Shown here piece after piece: positions 1 to 12,721 of a stretch of DNA of 64,000 nt. This DNA is from Rotaria macrura. Lineage: Eukaryota > Rotifera > Eurotatoria > Philodinida > Philodinidae. How positions within the stretch are numbered: the first letter of the stretch is position 1; the number at the start of each line of letters is the position of its first letter. Below the pieces are notes generated by a model, which was not told where the DNA came from, searched no databases, and saw nothing but the letters and a program-made list of their open reading frames with translations. The position numbers and the translations under genes are program-made. The stretch lies in assembly GCA_900239685.1 (NCBI GenBank), contig OENT01000151.1, forward strand, positions 121,220 through 185,219, written 5' to 3'.

Positions 1-1584
1 CAATAGGTTGAAAGCATAAAATATACTGTAATTATGTTTTTCATTTTTTGATTGAAAATAAAGTAAAGGAAAGAAGCAAATGTTGCGAGCACTTTTATGT
101 AAAACTTTATCATGCTTCAATGTAATAAAGCTCTTATATTATAATGAATGATGATTATAGTTGTTCATTAAAGACCTTGAAACCCTCTATCGCTCAGAAT
201 CCTATTCGATTTAGATCAACGTATTAATTTTGTTATTTTTCGAATACCAAAAAAACAACATAATGCAAGAGATGCGAAGATTTACCTAATTAGTTCATGA
301 TTAGGAAACAGACAAGTTTTGATACAAAAAAAAAAAGAAAGGACTGAATGGAGATGATATTCTTCATCATACATAACAAAAGGTCTCGACTAACTTTCTT
401 TATTTCTCAAGTTAAATTCTCTGAGCAATCACTGATATTTTAGTAAATTAAAGGTGACACGTGTTGCTTCTAGTGACATTGTCAGTAATCTCAAGTCGTT
501 TTTTCAAGATAATAAACATGGTCATTCGTGAGAAAGAAAACAAGTTAATTAGAATTTCCACAAAACTGATGCTGTTTTAATATAGTTTTGGCACTGACTG
601 AATGCCTCAGTTCATTATGAAAGATAATGATCAATGTTATCATGGAAAAAAGTACAATGTTTCAAGACTACTAATGTGAGTTTTATGCCGAATATCAGAA
701 CAATTGATTTGATCAAAATAAACCACCTAATGAAATCTATCACCATAGAAAAGATACTTTGTGTGATAAAAGTACGATTAATAAATTGTTTCCTCTAGAG
801 TACAGTAATATCAACCAGATAAAGTTTTCGTGCGTATCTATCTTTGTCTTATACTAATTAGGATGTTCATTTTTTCCAAATTAGCTTTCTAACTTTAACA
901 CGATGATTATTTTTTTCATAGACACGTTCTTTAAGGCTTTGCCAATAATTAGCCGTAACCGAACATCGAAATCGTTTAAATATATCATTAAATTCTTCGA
1001 TGGTCCATTTTGTTTTGATCGGTTGACACGATATCGTTTGAAGATCAAAACGAACTCGTCGTTGTTGATCTTTCTTGTTTGAAGTTATTTCATCATTCAT
1101 AGTATGTTTTCAAAAATTAATTAAATAAAAAAGCCACAAACAAAACAAGTAATCTACTTGTATTTCAATCGGTTGTCAATAGAGATATTAATGTTCTTCT
1201 TCTTTTTTTTATTGATTTTCTCTCTTCATAAAATATGTAACACATACATCATATATCACGTTTAAAAGAAAAAAGAAAAGAAAGGAAAAAAAAACATATT
1301 CATATAACACATAAAGTTCGATGATGACTAGTACAAAATAGAAAGAAGCAAAAAATAATAATCAAAATAAACGGGAAAACGAAACAACATACTTTTAGAG
1401 AAAAAAAAATCAAGAGACTAGACAATTTAAAAGGATAAATGTAATTTGTATGATATTCATTTAATTCAATTGATTAAGTTTATTTCAGAACATATTCGAC
1501 TTGCATGTTAAGATATACCATCCTAAATGAAAATACAGATTAAAATAAGTCGAAATTAATCTTTATTCAGTTTTTTAAATCGAC
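1..1584. other. 3' flank of the channel gene, no supported gene
   Basis: No coding exon could be supported here. A 77-codon open frame on the minus strand (867-1100) is lysine/arginine-rich and matches no family I know. It has no acceptor before its ATG, so it cannot be joined to the channel gene. It is left unassigned. The rest is AT-rich with A-runs. Confidence 0.5.
1562..1567 (-). terminator. Candidate poly(A) signal AATAAA of the channel gene
   Basis: AATAAA on the minus strand lies about 17 nt after the TGA that follows the last M4 residue of the channel. Its position supports reading that TGA as the true stop rather than as part of a splice donor. Confidence 0.45.
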
Positions 1585-4500
1585 TCACCAGTAAATAATA
1601 TTAAAGACTATAAAAGCAACAGGGAAAAGAACTGCAGAGACAAGATCAACCTTTTCAAAGAAAACAAAATGGGTCGAATGGCAATTATCTTTTATTTTAT
1701 CTTACAAATTGTGCACTATCACGAACAGGTATAGCTGCTTTTGCTATTCGGGCTGGTTGGGGCAATAAACTTTGAGCTGTTGCAGATAATTGTGTTGTTA
1801 ATGGTGCAGCTGTATTTGGCAAAGATGCATAATGTACATGTGAACTAGCATTACCAGTTGTATTTCTATCACCGCCAGTTGATTTATGAACAAGCGTTTC
1901 CATTGTTTCACCACTCGCTGGCGGATCCTCTTTCTTATAAAAATGTACTTGAGCAAGACGATTACCAATAACCTAAACATTGTATTAAACATGTTTTCTT
2001 GGAATAGGTTCAGCAAAGTATAAAACAACAAATGAATTCATACAATATGGAGAAAAAAGAATATCTGTTTGAAATGTTACTGGGAAAAAATGAAAATAAA
2101 ACTACTACTATATGGTGTATAGTGAAAATTATTCAATACGAAACATAAGATAATTTGTGATGGTGAATATGTACGTGAATAAGTGAAAGAAGAAGAAGGG
2201 AAAAAATAATCTAGTAACTAATTTACTCTCTCAGCAGCAAAAGATGAGCCATTCTGTAGTCTTTGAATCAGAGTTAATTTCGGTGGCCTGTCCGAACTTT
2301 TTTTCTATAAAAATAAACATTATAATAAAAACAAACCATAAAGTTTAGAGTATTAGTAATCAGAAGAAACAAATGACCAGATAAAAAATCTTGAAAAGAT
2401 CGTCTTTATGTAGTTTTCTGCAACTAACTTACTTCTTTTGAAAAACGAACTTGTTGCCTTAATTCACCTTTACGTGCAATAACATTGACAAGTGCATATT
2501 CAAGTAAGCCAGCAAAAACAAAGACAAGACATGCCGACATCCATACGTCGATTGCTTTGATATATGAGACACGCGGGAGTTGTGATCTTATACCTAAAGG
2601 ACAAACATATATATTATATTGCATCGTAATAATTAGATTAACAATAAGCATCAAGCGAAGCAATACGAAAACTACGTGCATAATGGGTACTATAATTAGT
2701 TACCTGAGCTTTGTGTGGTAACAGTAAGAACGGTCAAAAGCCCGACTGAAATTCTTGCTGGAACCTGAACATATATATGTATGTATGTATATATGCATGT
2801 ATATGTATGTATATATATATGTATGTATATATGAATGTTTGTATGTATTTATGAGTGCATGAATGTATGTATGAATGTGTGTGTCTATGTGTGTTTATGG
2901 TGAAAAATATTCATTACTATCTCCTCGATTGATCTTACCGATTTATGGTCGATCCAAAATGAAACAAATGAAAGAATTACGATAAGCATCGATGGTATAT
3001 AAACTTGAACTATAGTAAAATCACTTCTTTGAAATTTTCTGTTCTCAAAGAATAATCACGATTGAACTCACCAAGATAGTAACCAAAGAGACGTTTTAAA
3101 TGTAGAACAACAAGAAGACATGTGAAACTGCCTAGAAAATCGATGATTTAAAAGACAACAATCGACTAATGTACTGATCATAGAAAAAAAAAGACTTTCT
3201 TCATCCACACACTTTTGCTGCATTTATAGATATTAGAGATTGACTTCATAGATGATAAGCATAGTACTAATCGTAGAAGAGATCATAATAAAATGAAAGT
3301 CAATTAGATGTATCCAAAAAAAGAAAACACCATTGAAAAAGAAAAGAAAAAAGGAAATCTTGCAGTGCATGAATCATTTGTTAGGATCAAATCAATGTGC
3401 AGGTAAGAGGCGTTGCGTGCAGTTTAGCATTGTAGTCGAAAAACACAAAAGAAAGGTTCCTAGTACCTTCAGCTTTTGTTGCTATAGTTACGATGCAAAG
3501 TAAACTTGATAAGGTTCGTGCAGGATGTGATTTATAATCGATCCAGAACGCGATGAACGATAAAGCAACAATTAATGTAGATGGTAAATAAAGTTGTTGG
3601 ATATATAAATTAATATTTCGCTGCAATGCTAGATGTACTTCGATACAAGTAAATTTACCTATGAGCGAAGTGAATGTAAACTTAGTCTTAGAAAAATATA
3701 AGAGATCTGGTTTTCTTTCTGTATACACGAGCAGCGTAGTTCAAGTGTGACAAGAATGAAGAAAGTTTTTTTTTTTTGATTTATAAATAATAAACATATA
3801 TGTGTATGCATGTATTTTTCTAACCTGTAGCTGTGGTTCTGTTACAATATCGTGCTTCATGATTGCTTAAAACAAAGTCAGGCATTTCAAGATCTTCATT
3901 AACTCGAATGGCACTGATGTTTTGAGCTTCATCCCAAAAGAATGCCAGATCATTGGTATCGAAACCGTCTAATTAAAGAGCAAAAGTAAATATGCATTAA
4001 ATAAATTACTATTTTTCTTTTTTCTCTTATTAGTTAGAAACTCAAAAATGCTTTCGACATAAATCCTGCTTTAGATTGCTTTGATGATGGAAAGGCGAGG
4101 AAGTTAGGGTGCTCTTTTCTTTTTATGAAAAAGACTTAACATACAACTGCCAATGTTGACAACACATGTTTGATTATCAAGTGGAAATTTTTGTAATTTC
4201 ATTTGACAATCCAGTTTAAGTAAAAGTCTAAAAATAAAATGAATAAAATGATGCACATTTCTTAATTAGATCATAAAGAGAACCTTTGACTGTAGAGAAC
4301 TTTTCCGTCAAGATGTATACGAATTAATCTATTAGGTACTGTTATGTCACTACGTTTGCCTTCTTTAGCATTACGAAAAAATGAATCTGGTACCCATATA
4401 CGATCAATGAGTGAATAGTGCAATGTAATTTGTGGCGATTTTTGTGCCCAATCTGTTCCTGAATAATTTAATCTTGGGTCATACCATGATTGACGGAATA

Positions 4501-7500
4501 TCAAATCTGTATTATAATCCTGTTCGACGAAGAAAACAAACAACAACAAGACATAGATATATAAATATGTATACATATGAACAAAGCATATTTGAATAAA
4601 AATAATTTCTATTTTAATTAATGAAAATGTCTTACCATGTTAACTTCATTGATAGCTGAAATTGTATTAATATGAATCGTCATTGTCACATTGCATGGCT
4701 CTGTAATCGAACAGAATCATAATAATGAGAAAATGGGAACAAAAGAAACAAGCAAAAAAAAATCAAATAGAATCTACTAACTATGTTGATCAAAAAATGG
4801 CCGAATACGTCTATCATAACGACTTGAATTAATGAGTGTATCAAGAAATTCTTCAACTGTGTTTATTGATGCATCATTGCGTAGTAAATTTGCACTAGAA
4901 ATAAGTGTGAATATCGTTGTTAAAATATGTAGATCGAAACGTAGACACATAATTAGTTGATGATCGCAGAAGAAAATAGAAATTACGAATTTATCATTGT
5001 ATGCTTTTCACCAACGATTTATAGCATCGATTAATACATTGGAAAAGAACATCGCAAGGTCAGAAAAAAATGCTTAATCCGCTAACATCATATGAAAAGC
5101 ACATATATCTTTTAACATAGAATCAATACTGTTGAATAATGATGCGATGCACATGCCGACTACTATCATGACATTTTGTACCACAAAGGATAAATAAACA
5201 CTTATCAATCGTATAATGATATAAGACTTGATTTGTTATATGAGATGTTTCGGTTAACTGCTTTGTATAATATTATTTTGGTCAATAGGGTGTCCGTATA
5301 CAGAGAATCAATTTTAAACAGACTAGTTGACTGAGAGTTAATAGCAACGACGTGCGCATCTGTATTCTCGGTAAAAGCATGTAAAATGCGGAGATTTGCG
5401 ACAATAATAATGACGAGCACATACAACTGACATGAAGTAAAGACGAGAGATAGAGAAAAAGTGACAAAGAGAGAGATAGAAAGAAGAAGACAGTCAGAGA
5501 GAACGAGGAGAGTAGAAGAGAAATATAAAGAAAAGAACCAGGCGAAGGAGAAATGATGGCTCGTCATGTACTCGGACGGAAATATTAATGCGAGAATCTC
5601 CAGCTTCGTTTTTCTCTTCATAAAATGAAAATAAAAGTAAAAATAGAAACAAAACTTAGTTGAACGAGAAATTAACATTTAAATCCGAATGCAAGAAAGG
5701 AAAAGGACATTATTATCGTTTCACATAACAAGGAAAATATATTTTAATTATCGTATACTAATGTTGCCTTTTTGTATTCCAATTAATTTTCCATGATTAA
5801 GGTTATGATCGAAAATTGATAAAGCGTAATCGACAGTTACTAAGATCAAAACGCAAACATCTAACTATCATTCTCATTAGTATCATCAAATTGCCTACTG
5901 CCTGTTTTCAGACAGAGGGAATGATAATTAGATACGTGAACAGGAAAGAATCGTGTTAATATAAACTTTAAATCCTATATTGATCACAGGTTTACTTTAA
6001 CATACATCCGCTATTGTAATCAAATCATTCAATAAGAAGTTTAATCAATATCGTATACTTCGTCGATTACTTGTCGACTCATTTGTTCTCATTCATGTTA
6101 CAAATAATATTCTAGGAACTTTGTTTAGTACAAATACAATCAGTATGGCATCAATCTTCAATTTCATGCATCATAAATAGATTTTCTCTGCTATGATCGC
6201 CATTTTTGAAATTCGACATTTCCGTTACTTTTCGAGAGCACGGGAGACGATGTGTTATGGAAAAGTAGGGAACAGATAATCAAATGTTTATCGAATTTCT
6301 AATAAGTTTTAATTTACAACGGCCAATGAATGTTTATATCTAGATAAACGAAGTTATGAAGTTAGGAATGTGTTCTTTCCTTATACACGGTCTAAGGCGA
6401 ACTGATGTTAAACAAATGTCCATATGTGAAAATATAACATTTGCTATGAATAGATTAAAAAATACAATATTAATGATTTTCATCGTAGACAAAACAATAA
6501 CAACAGTTTTCTCATGGCAAGGTACTCTTCGTTGCGATGAGAAGATACATTTTTGTCGGAGTAAATTGGATTAAATTAGGCATCGATGGTCAATATGTAT
6601 ATTTGTTTATCAGCATTTATATATTTATGAATGTTTTCCATTTTCATGTAAAACATAGCACGAAATAAGTCTATTGTACTTAGACATGAAACATGCTCTT
6701 TCGAATGATGATAGTTGTATACTTATTCATTAGTCACTTTGCAGAAGTAGTTTCTACACTAGACATTTACTATTCAGAAAGAAAAACATAGGCTTCCTTC
6801 CGAATGAATTTTTCTCTAAACTTCCGCCTTAGCTGTGCTGCTGTATGTTGTTTACTATTATTCGGCAATCAATTGATGCCGAGAGTAGACTATATGACAA
6901 AGAAAATGTTGAGTTCAAGGAAAGAGAAAAAGAGAATTTTAGTTGAATATAATTAAAAAAAGAAAGAAGTGAAAGACCCACCCGATAATATGACTGTTGA
7001 TCAGATTCTTCTTATTTGTTAATTTTTCATCACACAACAATGGATATTGAAAGCATATTGCAATAAGAATAAGTACAATCATCACACTTGATAGAGTCAT
7101 GAGAATGAGGGATGAATGTTGAAATACATGATCGTATGCCAAGATAGAGAATTATCAATCGGCTATTGCTATTGTTCTGCTTATTCCAACATCTTTTCTT
7201 TTCAGCATTACTTCTTCGAGGCTTTCGTCGGTTTTGTTCTTTTTTACCGAGGTATATTTCTTATATTGCAACTTGTTATGCTAGATTCGTTGACAACATC
7301 CCATGCTCAATGAAGAGATTTTTAGACGCTGCCTGTTGATCGGAACCTTGTCTCAATTCTCCTTCATTCTTCTTCCATCGGCGTTTTTTTTTCTTACTCA
7401 TACTCGTTCTCTTTGTCTCTGTTTTCTGCACCCTTTTCTTTAACTTTCTCTTTTTCGTCATGCTTAAAAATCAATTTCCATCAGCGCTATTGGATTCATT

Positions 7501-9600
7501 GCAAGTAACAACTACAGTATATGATTACATTGGATTGTCGACTTCTATTAAGTGTTCACTTTTTTTTCTTTTTTCTCTTCACAATTTCCAATTGACGTTT
7601 CTCTCTCGCTTAAATTGAGAAAGAACAAAGAACTATGGACTCGATGCACACACATTTTAATGAAAAGAAAGGCGGCAACATTGATAACAGGGTGGGAATG
7701 AATGTAATAACGCCCGTAGAGATTGAGAGGCTGCTTGTAAAGACTATAATCATCAGCACGAGCATCTTGCATAGTTTTTTTTAGTCCATTAAGGCAGATC
7801 TCATGTGTACGACAATTCTCACATTATAATTAGAAACAAGATACACTTTACCCACCAAGTCTTATTTGCAATATCGTGTCAAATATCGATCGTTGCAATT
7901 GTTATTATTATCATTATTATTATTACTATTATTGTTATTATTATTATTGAAGTTAACTGGACTGGATCAGTAGCACAAGTGACTATTCTCTCAGTTTCTG
8001 TCTGTTTACGCGTTTCTCCTTCAGATTCTTTTGTATTTATAATTTAATCGTGACCTTATTCGTTTATGCTCTATGCTGTTGCAATCGAAATACAACCTCT
8101 ACAGATATGCGTGGTCTTTTTCTTGTTCGTTTTTGTGCGAACGGTTGTCTCTTGATAATTGCCGTATGTTTGTCAATTTTATCATAATTGCTGCACTGCC
8201 TAGCTTTCACAGTGATTAGCATAAGAATGTATACACAAGCTGAGTAGCCGTAATTGAGTCAATCATAATACAATGGAACAGATGAATATTAGCGATGTCT
8301 CAACATGTAGAAATCATCATTGAATTTTTTACGCATTTCTCGGATCCTTGTTATTTTGATGGAATGAAGGATAGGACAAAAAAAGAAGTTCAGTTCGACA
8401 AGAAAGATACATCTAAACATTTATATATGTATATATTCATTTATAGATATAGTTATTAATGACAGACTTTCAAAATAATAAGTCTAACTTTAATATTACT
8501 GTAGTCTGTTAACGCCTTTGTAAATACATTGAACAGGGACACGCAGTGACTTCAACGAACTGTAAGTATTACAGGGATGAGTTATTTTCTGGGAGAATGA
8601 TGACATTCTTACTAATATAGAATCGCATGTATGCTAAACGACTAGGTCAAGCAATCTTTTTTTAATTGCTATATTGTTTAATGAACAAGCATTGATTCCC
8701 GTTCTTTTTCGTTTCATGCTGAACTATCTTGTACTCTCTTTTAATAATGATCTAAGAAAAATCAAGGTAAGAAAATTAATAAGCAATGTATTCAACGGTA
8801 CTGAACATCCGGATTGCATGCATCACATGTTGCAACCAATGATTTTGTCTATCAACATTTTATCTGTTTTCTTTTCTGCTTTTTCTAATAATAATCATAA
8901 TAACAATCACTATTGCGATTAGTTTTACTTTAGCTATACAGTCCGTACACTATTTCAATCATTGGTGAGAAACGACCAGATAACTATGGGCAATGGATTT
9001 TATACAATTTGTCATAGAATACTCCTATTTTATTATATGGTCAGACGATAATAACAATGGAATCCGTTACAGATGAAAGAAATAAAACGAAGCGAAATTA
9101 CATACTTCTTTTATTTGCAAAACTAAGAAGAAAAAAGAAAAAAACGCCTGCTTATATTTTGTCATTCTTATTTAGTGTTCCTGTTGTTTCTATTTCATAT
9201 CGTGTTTGTTATCACAAGATTTAAATGCGGTTCACGGCAATATCATTATCAACAGCACGAACATCATTAGTTTTCATGCGAATGTCACTCATAATTTTCT
9301 TTTTTTGTCTATTAGTTAAATAAAAAAATGTTTAAAACTTCGGACTAGTAAAACATGATAGTAAATGGAACAAGAAGAGTCGAATAGAATACGAAATTGA
9401 AAATTGGTAACTTACCAATTACCAGTTGGTGATCGTCCAGTATCCAGCATTTTTTGCCACAATCGATGATTTGGATGACCATCTTGTAAATCGATGACTT
9501 CAGTTGTCATAGCTTTTTTGGTGACTGTTTGCAAAGCAAAAGAGAATATTTGATTGTGGATTCCAACGTAATTAAGTAACAGAAGCAGTATGAGATGCAT
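1585..9600 (-). CDS. Cys-loop ligand-gated anion channel (GlyR/GluCl-like)
   Basis: Pentameric receptor subunit of the plasma membrane, about 529 aa. Minus-strand exons: 9416-9600, 4782-4894, 4636-4700, 4284-4519, 4145-4227, 3825-3968, then either 3467-3658 or 3072-3131+2939-3009+2704-2764, then 2433-2593, 2227-2304, 1706-1972, 1585-1650. All phases agree. Signal peptide at residues 1-22. The extracellular domain carries [10 protein letters not shown] and WVPDSFFRN. The Cys loop is C207-x13-C221. A second Cys pair (RYC 269, FTC 280) is typical of glycine and glutamate-gated chloride channels. PAR before M2 predicts anion selectivity. M3 is near 354-376, and M4 is the last exon, ending IIYW. 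The ligand cannot be told from sequence. An alternative start exists: ATG 4950 reads through the acceptor of exon 2 and makes a signal-like peptide, but exon 9416-9600 with a 4.5 kb intron fits better. Confidence 0.85.
2704..3131 (-). other. Alternative pore segment B (three exons, 60+71+61 = 192 nt)
   Basis: Exons 3072-3131, 2939-3009 and 2704-2764 together encode SFTCLLV, M1, [11 protein letters not shown] and the classical M2 ending TTQSSG. Entry and exit phases are both 1, identical to exon A. This version is closer to typical GluCl/GlyR pores, so it is probably the ancestral one. Exon A lies upstream in the transcript, separated by a 335-nt intron. Including both would also stay in frame but would duplicate M1-M2, so mutual exclusion is expected. 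Confidence 0.8.
2768..2900. repeat. Degenerate (TATG)n/(TA)n microsatellite
   Basis: Tetranucleotide and dinucleotide repeats (ATGT, TATA, GTGT) fill most of the intron between pore-B exons 2 and 3 of the channel. They end just before the acceptor of the M2 exon. Confidence 0.8.
3467..3658 (-). other. Alternative pore exon A (single 192-nt exon, M1-M2)
   Basis: Acceptor CTCATAG, donor GAAG|GTACTA, phase 1 at both ends. It encodes KFTCIEV, M1, [11 protein letters not shown] and an M2 ending ATKAEG. It aligns without gaps to the segment encoded by exons 2704-3131: 33 of 65 residues identical, counting the split glycines. PAR at -2' to 0' is kept. M2 differs at 2' (Leu for Ser), 9' (Val for Leu), 14' (Lys for Gln) and 16' (Glu for Ser). 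The frame is open, with no stop and no indel, so it is not a decayed copy. Confidence 0.8.
4895..9415 (-). other. Long first intron of the channel gene
   Basis: About 4.5 kb without convincing coding sequence. Open frames here are low-complexity or T-rich. An (ATT)n tract lies near 7897-7950 and a purine-rich stretch near 5440-5550. I see no other gene on either strand. Confidence 0.5.
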
Positions 9601-12600
9601 GGTACATTACGAAATAAATCGAGACTGACTATATGCGTCAGCCTGGAGACGAATCATTCATCCGTGTCATTGATTTCGGTCATCCATCAGACTTAAATGT
9701 TTATCAGTTGAAACATATATATGTGCTTATGTTTATGTGCAATGGCGGAAGCGAAATAGGTGTCGATAGAAAAAAAATGAGGGAAAAAGATAAATGAAAA
9801 AGAAAAAGAAAAGAACAGGCGCGTTGTCGCAATGTATCACGCACTATGTAGCAGATTTGCTATTTTATATTTTCATTTTTGTTGATTTCCACATTTCTCT
9901 CTCTCCCTCCTTTTCTCCTTCTCCTCCCTTTTTTCTCTCAAAATTTTCCTTTTGCGTCTGTCACGAGTCATGTAGCAAGAAGAAAAGATCTTCTCTTTCT
10001 TCCTCTTCTATGAACAAGAGTAATGATAATGGGCTAGATAGTGATGATGATGGTGATGATGAAAGTGGTAATTCATCTTTCTCTTTTATCCTATCTTTTA
10101 TGTTACTAAAATGTGTCTTTCTTTCTTATGGTTTTCTTCTTTCCTTACTGCATCAAAGCGTTGATGCATACTCTTTCGTTGTCGATTAATAATTCACTAA
10201 AAATTCATCGAACATTTTATATTTCAATGTTACGATAAAAAATAAATGCATCGATGTTCATCTTTCTTTATTGAATTGTTATTTTACCTAGAAGAACATA
10301 TGAGAAAGCGAACAAAAGCGTACTAGTTACATAGTACACGTTCATATTCTTAATTATGAATGCGTGTAAATTAATTTCTTTTTTTCTTGTTTTCTTTTCC
10401 ACTTGCAAATATTCAATTGATCTTTACACAACCGATCGTCACTTACGTATGTCTGAAAATATCTCTATGTAATGAAAAAGAACATTAACATAAAGAGAGT
10501 GCTTGAAAAAACCTATTGAAACAATAAGAAACGAATACATCGAACGAAGAAAAAAGAGAAAGTTTTCTTCAAAACACATGTAAGCAACATCATCTTCGTC
10601 GGCCAGCAACACAACATATTCAGAATCTCTCCAGTAGATGTTTTTCAAAGAAAAAAACAAACTCCTATCTGATGCGAAATTAATTCAAAATATAAAGTGA
10701 TATATTTTCTCAATTCGTTAATTCAAAAGTAAAAACATAATTTATCATAATAAATAACTATATCAGTAGATGCCATCTAACTATGTATTCTAAAGAATGT
10801 TCAATGCTGCAGAATGATTTCGATGAATGATTATCAGATTTCATGTTCATTATTTCTTTGTGCTTTTTCATTTGATTAGCTGACTATTATGTCTAAATAT
10901 CAATAGATAAGCTATGACGTAAGATTATTTTCTTGAAAAGATAATATTATTAACCAGAACAAAAGAGAAACCATAAGTTTTTAGAATATGAGCATGTCAA
11001 TTCAATGACATTAATTTAGATGCAATATGGCAGACGACTTCAATTTCATAAGATGCTTTGGATTTTCTTTATACTAAACAGATATACATTCGTATACAGT
11101 CATTTTTGAGAAGTGAAAAAATAATGAGGAAAAACATAAGCATTATTCCGATCTGAATTTGAGTGTTTTCTTATTCTAGAAACGTACGAATGAAAATAAT
11201 CCATTGACGACAAGTCACGAAAGGGAGATTATACAACATAGAGAAAGTTCTGCATGAGCCTATAATAAAATACGAATGAAATTTCGATGAATAAACAGAA
11301 TGAATATCTCTAACCTCGATCAATACATTTGGTATCTCATATGTGAAAAGATTTGTCATTAAGCATGACGAAAACAAGAGAAGAGAAGGTCTTTTTTTTC
11401 GTATCCCACCCTACGCCTGTACGCATCAAATTTTGATAGCATATTCAATCGTTTGTTCCGTTTTTGATAATGTCAACTGAATCGAACGGAAATCAGAAGC
11501 CGCTCACACTGATTCACAATCAATATTGACGAGAAAAGAAAATCTCGCATCGAAGCCATTCAAGCAAGCAGAAGAAAACAGAAAGCTCAGCCAAGAATTT
11601 TTCATGGACCAATTATTTGGAATGGCATATATATATTTTTATACTATTTTCATATCTTCTTGTCAAAACTTGAGCATTTCTTCACCACTTTTACTAAAAT
11701 AATCAATGAATCATTTCTCGATTGATGACTCTTAGTACTCTGTCAAAAGATCTCTAGAGAATGTTACAATATATGATTTAGACGAACAATTGACATATGA
11801 TTGTATGTATAAAACATGACTAATAAAGAGAAGGCTTCTTGTGATCGTATTGCATGTGCCATTTCTTCTTCTCTTCACCCTCCCCTCTCCCCCTCCCATA
11901 CTTCTATAATTAACAAGTACTTTAGCTTCTGCAAGATTAATAGCGTCAGTCAAATGAATGAATCGACCTTCACTAACGGCAATAAATATTAATAATATAA
12001 GGTTGTCGACTATTGTGTTCTTGGATATGAAAAGCCAGAATAGGTGTCCATATTTTTAGAGTCTCAGAAATAGTAATAAATGTTCTGCTGTGTATCCTGC
12101 TTAATGGAACAAAAACAAAAATAGGAACTATGCATATTTGTTATCAACAAAATTAATTCCTAATTTGACCAAATGTATTGACATTAAATTATCCACTATT
12201 CTTAATCATAATATGCTTTCTTAAGTTCTAATGTATTGAAGTAAGTCATTTCCTTGGCAAAGTATCGTATGTTAGTATCCTTAAGTTATGTTGATAATTA
12301 GAATGTCAGACTCGTATCGAAGAAATTCCTAATCAATGTCCGCATCAATCTATGCATTTTAATGCGTATCTTTTAAGTCAAAAATACGAATCTGACATCA
12401 AAAACTAATTCTAGATTATTGGTAATTATTTTCTTTAAAATTTAATGAAATTCATTTATTCATTATTATAATAAAGAACTAAGCAAAGACATTAACAAAA
12501 CAAAAACCAAGTTATTGAGATTGAAGTATAACCAACCAAAGAAAAGAAAAGAAAAGAAAAGAAAAGAAAGGAATGAATTGTGTATCATGAAAAACCATGT

Positions 12601-12721
12601 TCAAGCACATCAAGAGGTGCAGTAGTTTTTTTCATAATGGACATTATGTTTGATAAAATACTAGGAAGTTAAAAAAGTAAATGATCAGCATGCTGTTTAT
12701 ATATATATATGTATCACAGTT
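9601..12721. other. Intergenic, upstream of the channel gene
   Basis: No supported gene. The plus-strand frame at 9794-10189 is CT-rich low complexity with a GATGATGAT tract. A pentanucleotide AAAAG repeat lies at about 12535-12570. The promoter of the channel gene should lie just above 9600, but no motif is diagnostic. Confidence 0.5.

Noticed and set aside
9794..10189. 131-codon plus-strand open frame
   Set aside because: CT-rich and GAT-repeat low complexity; no domain, no splice partners.
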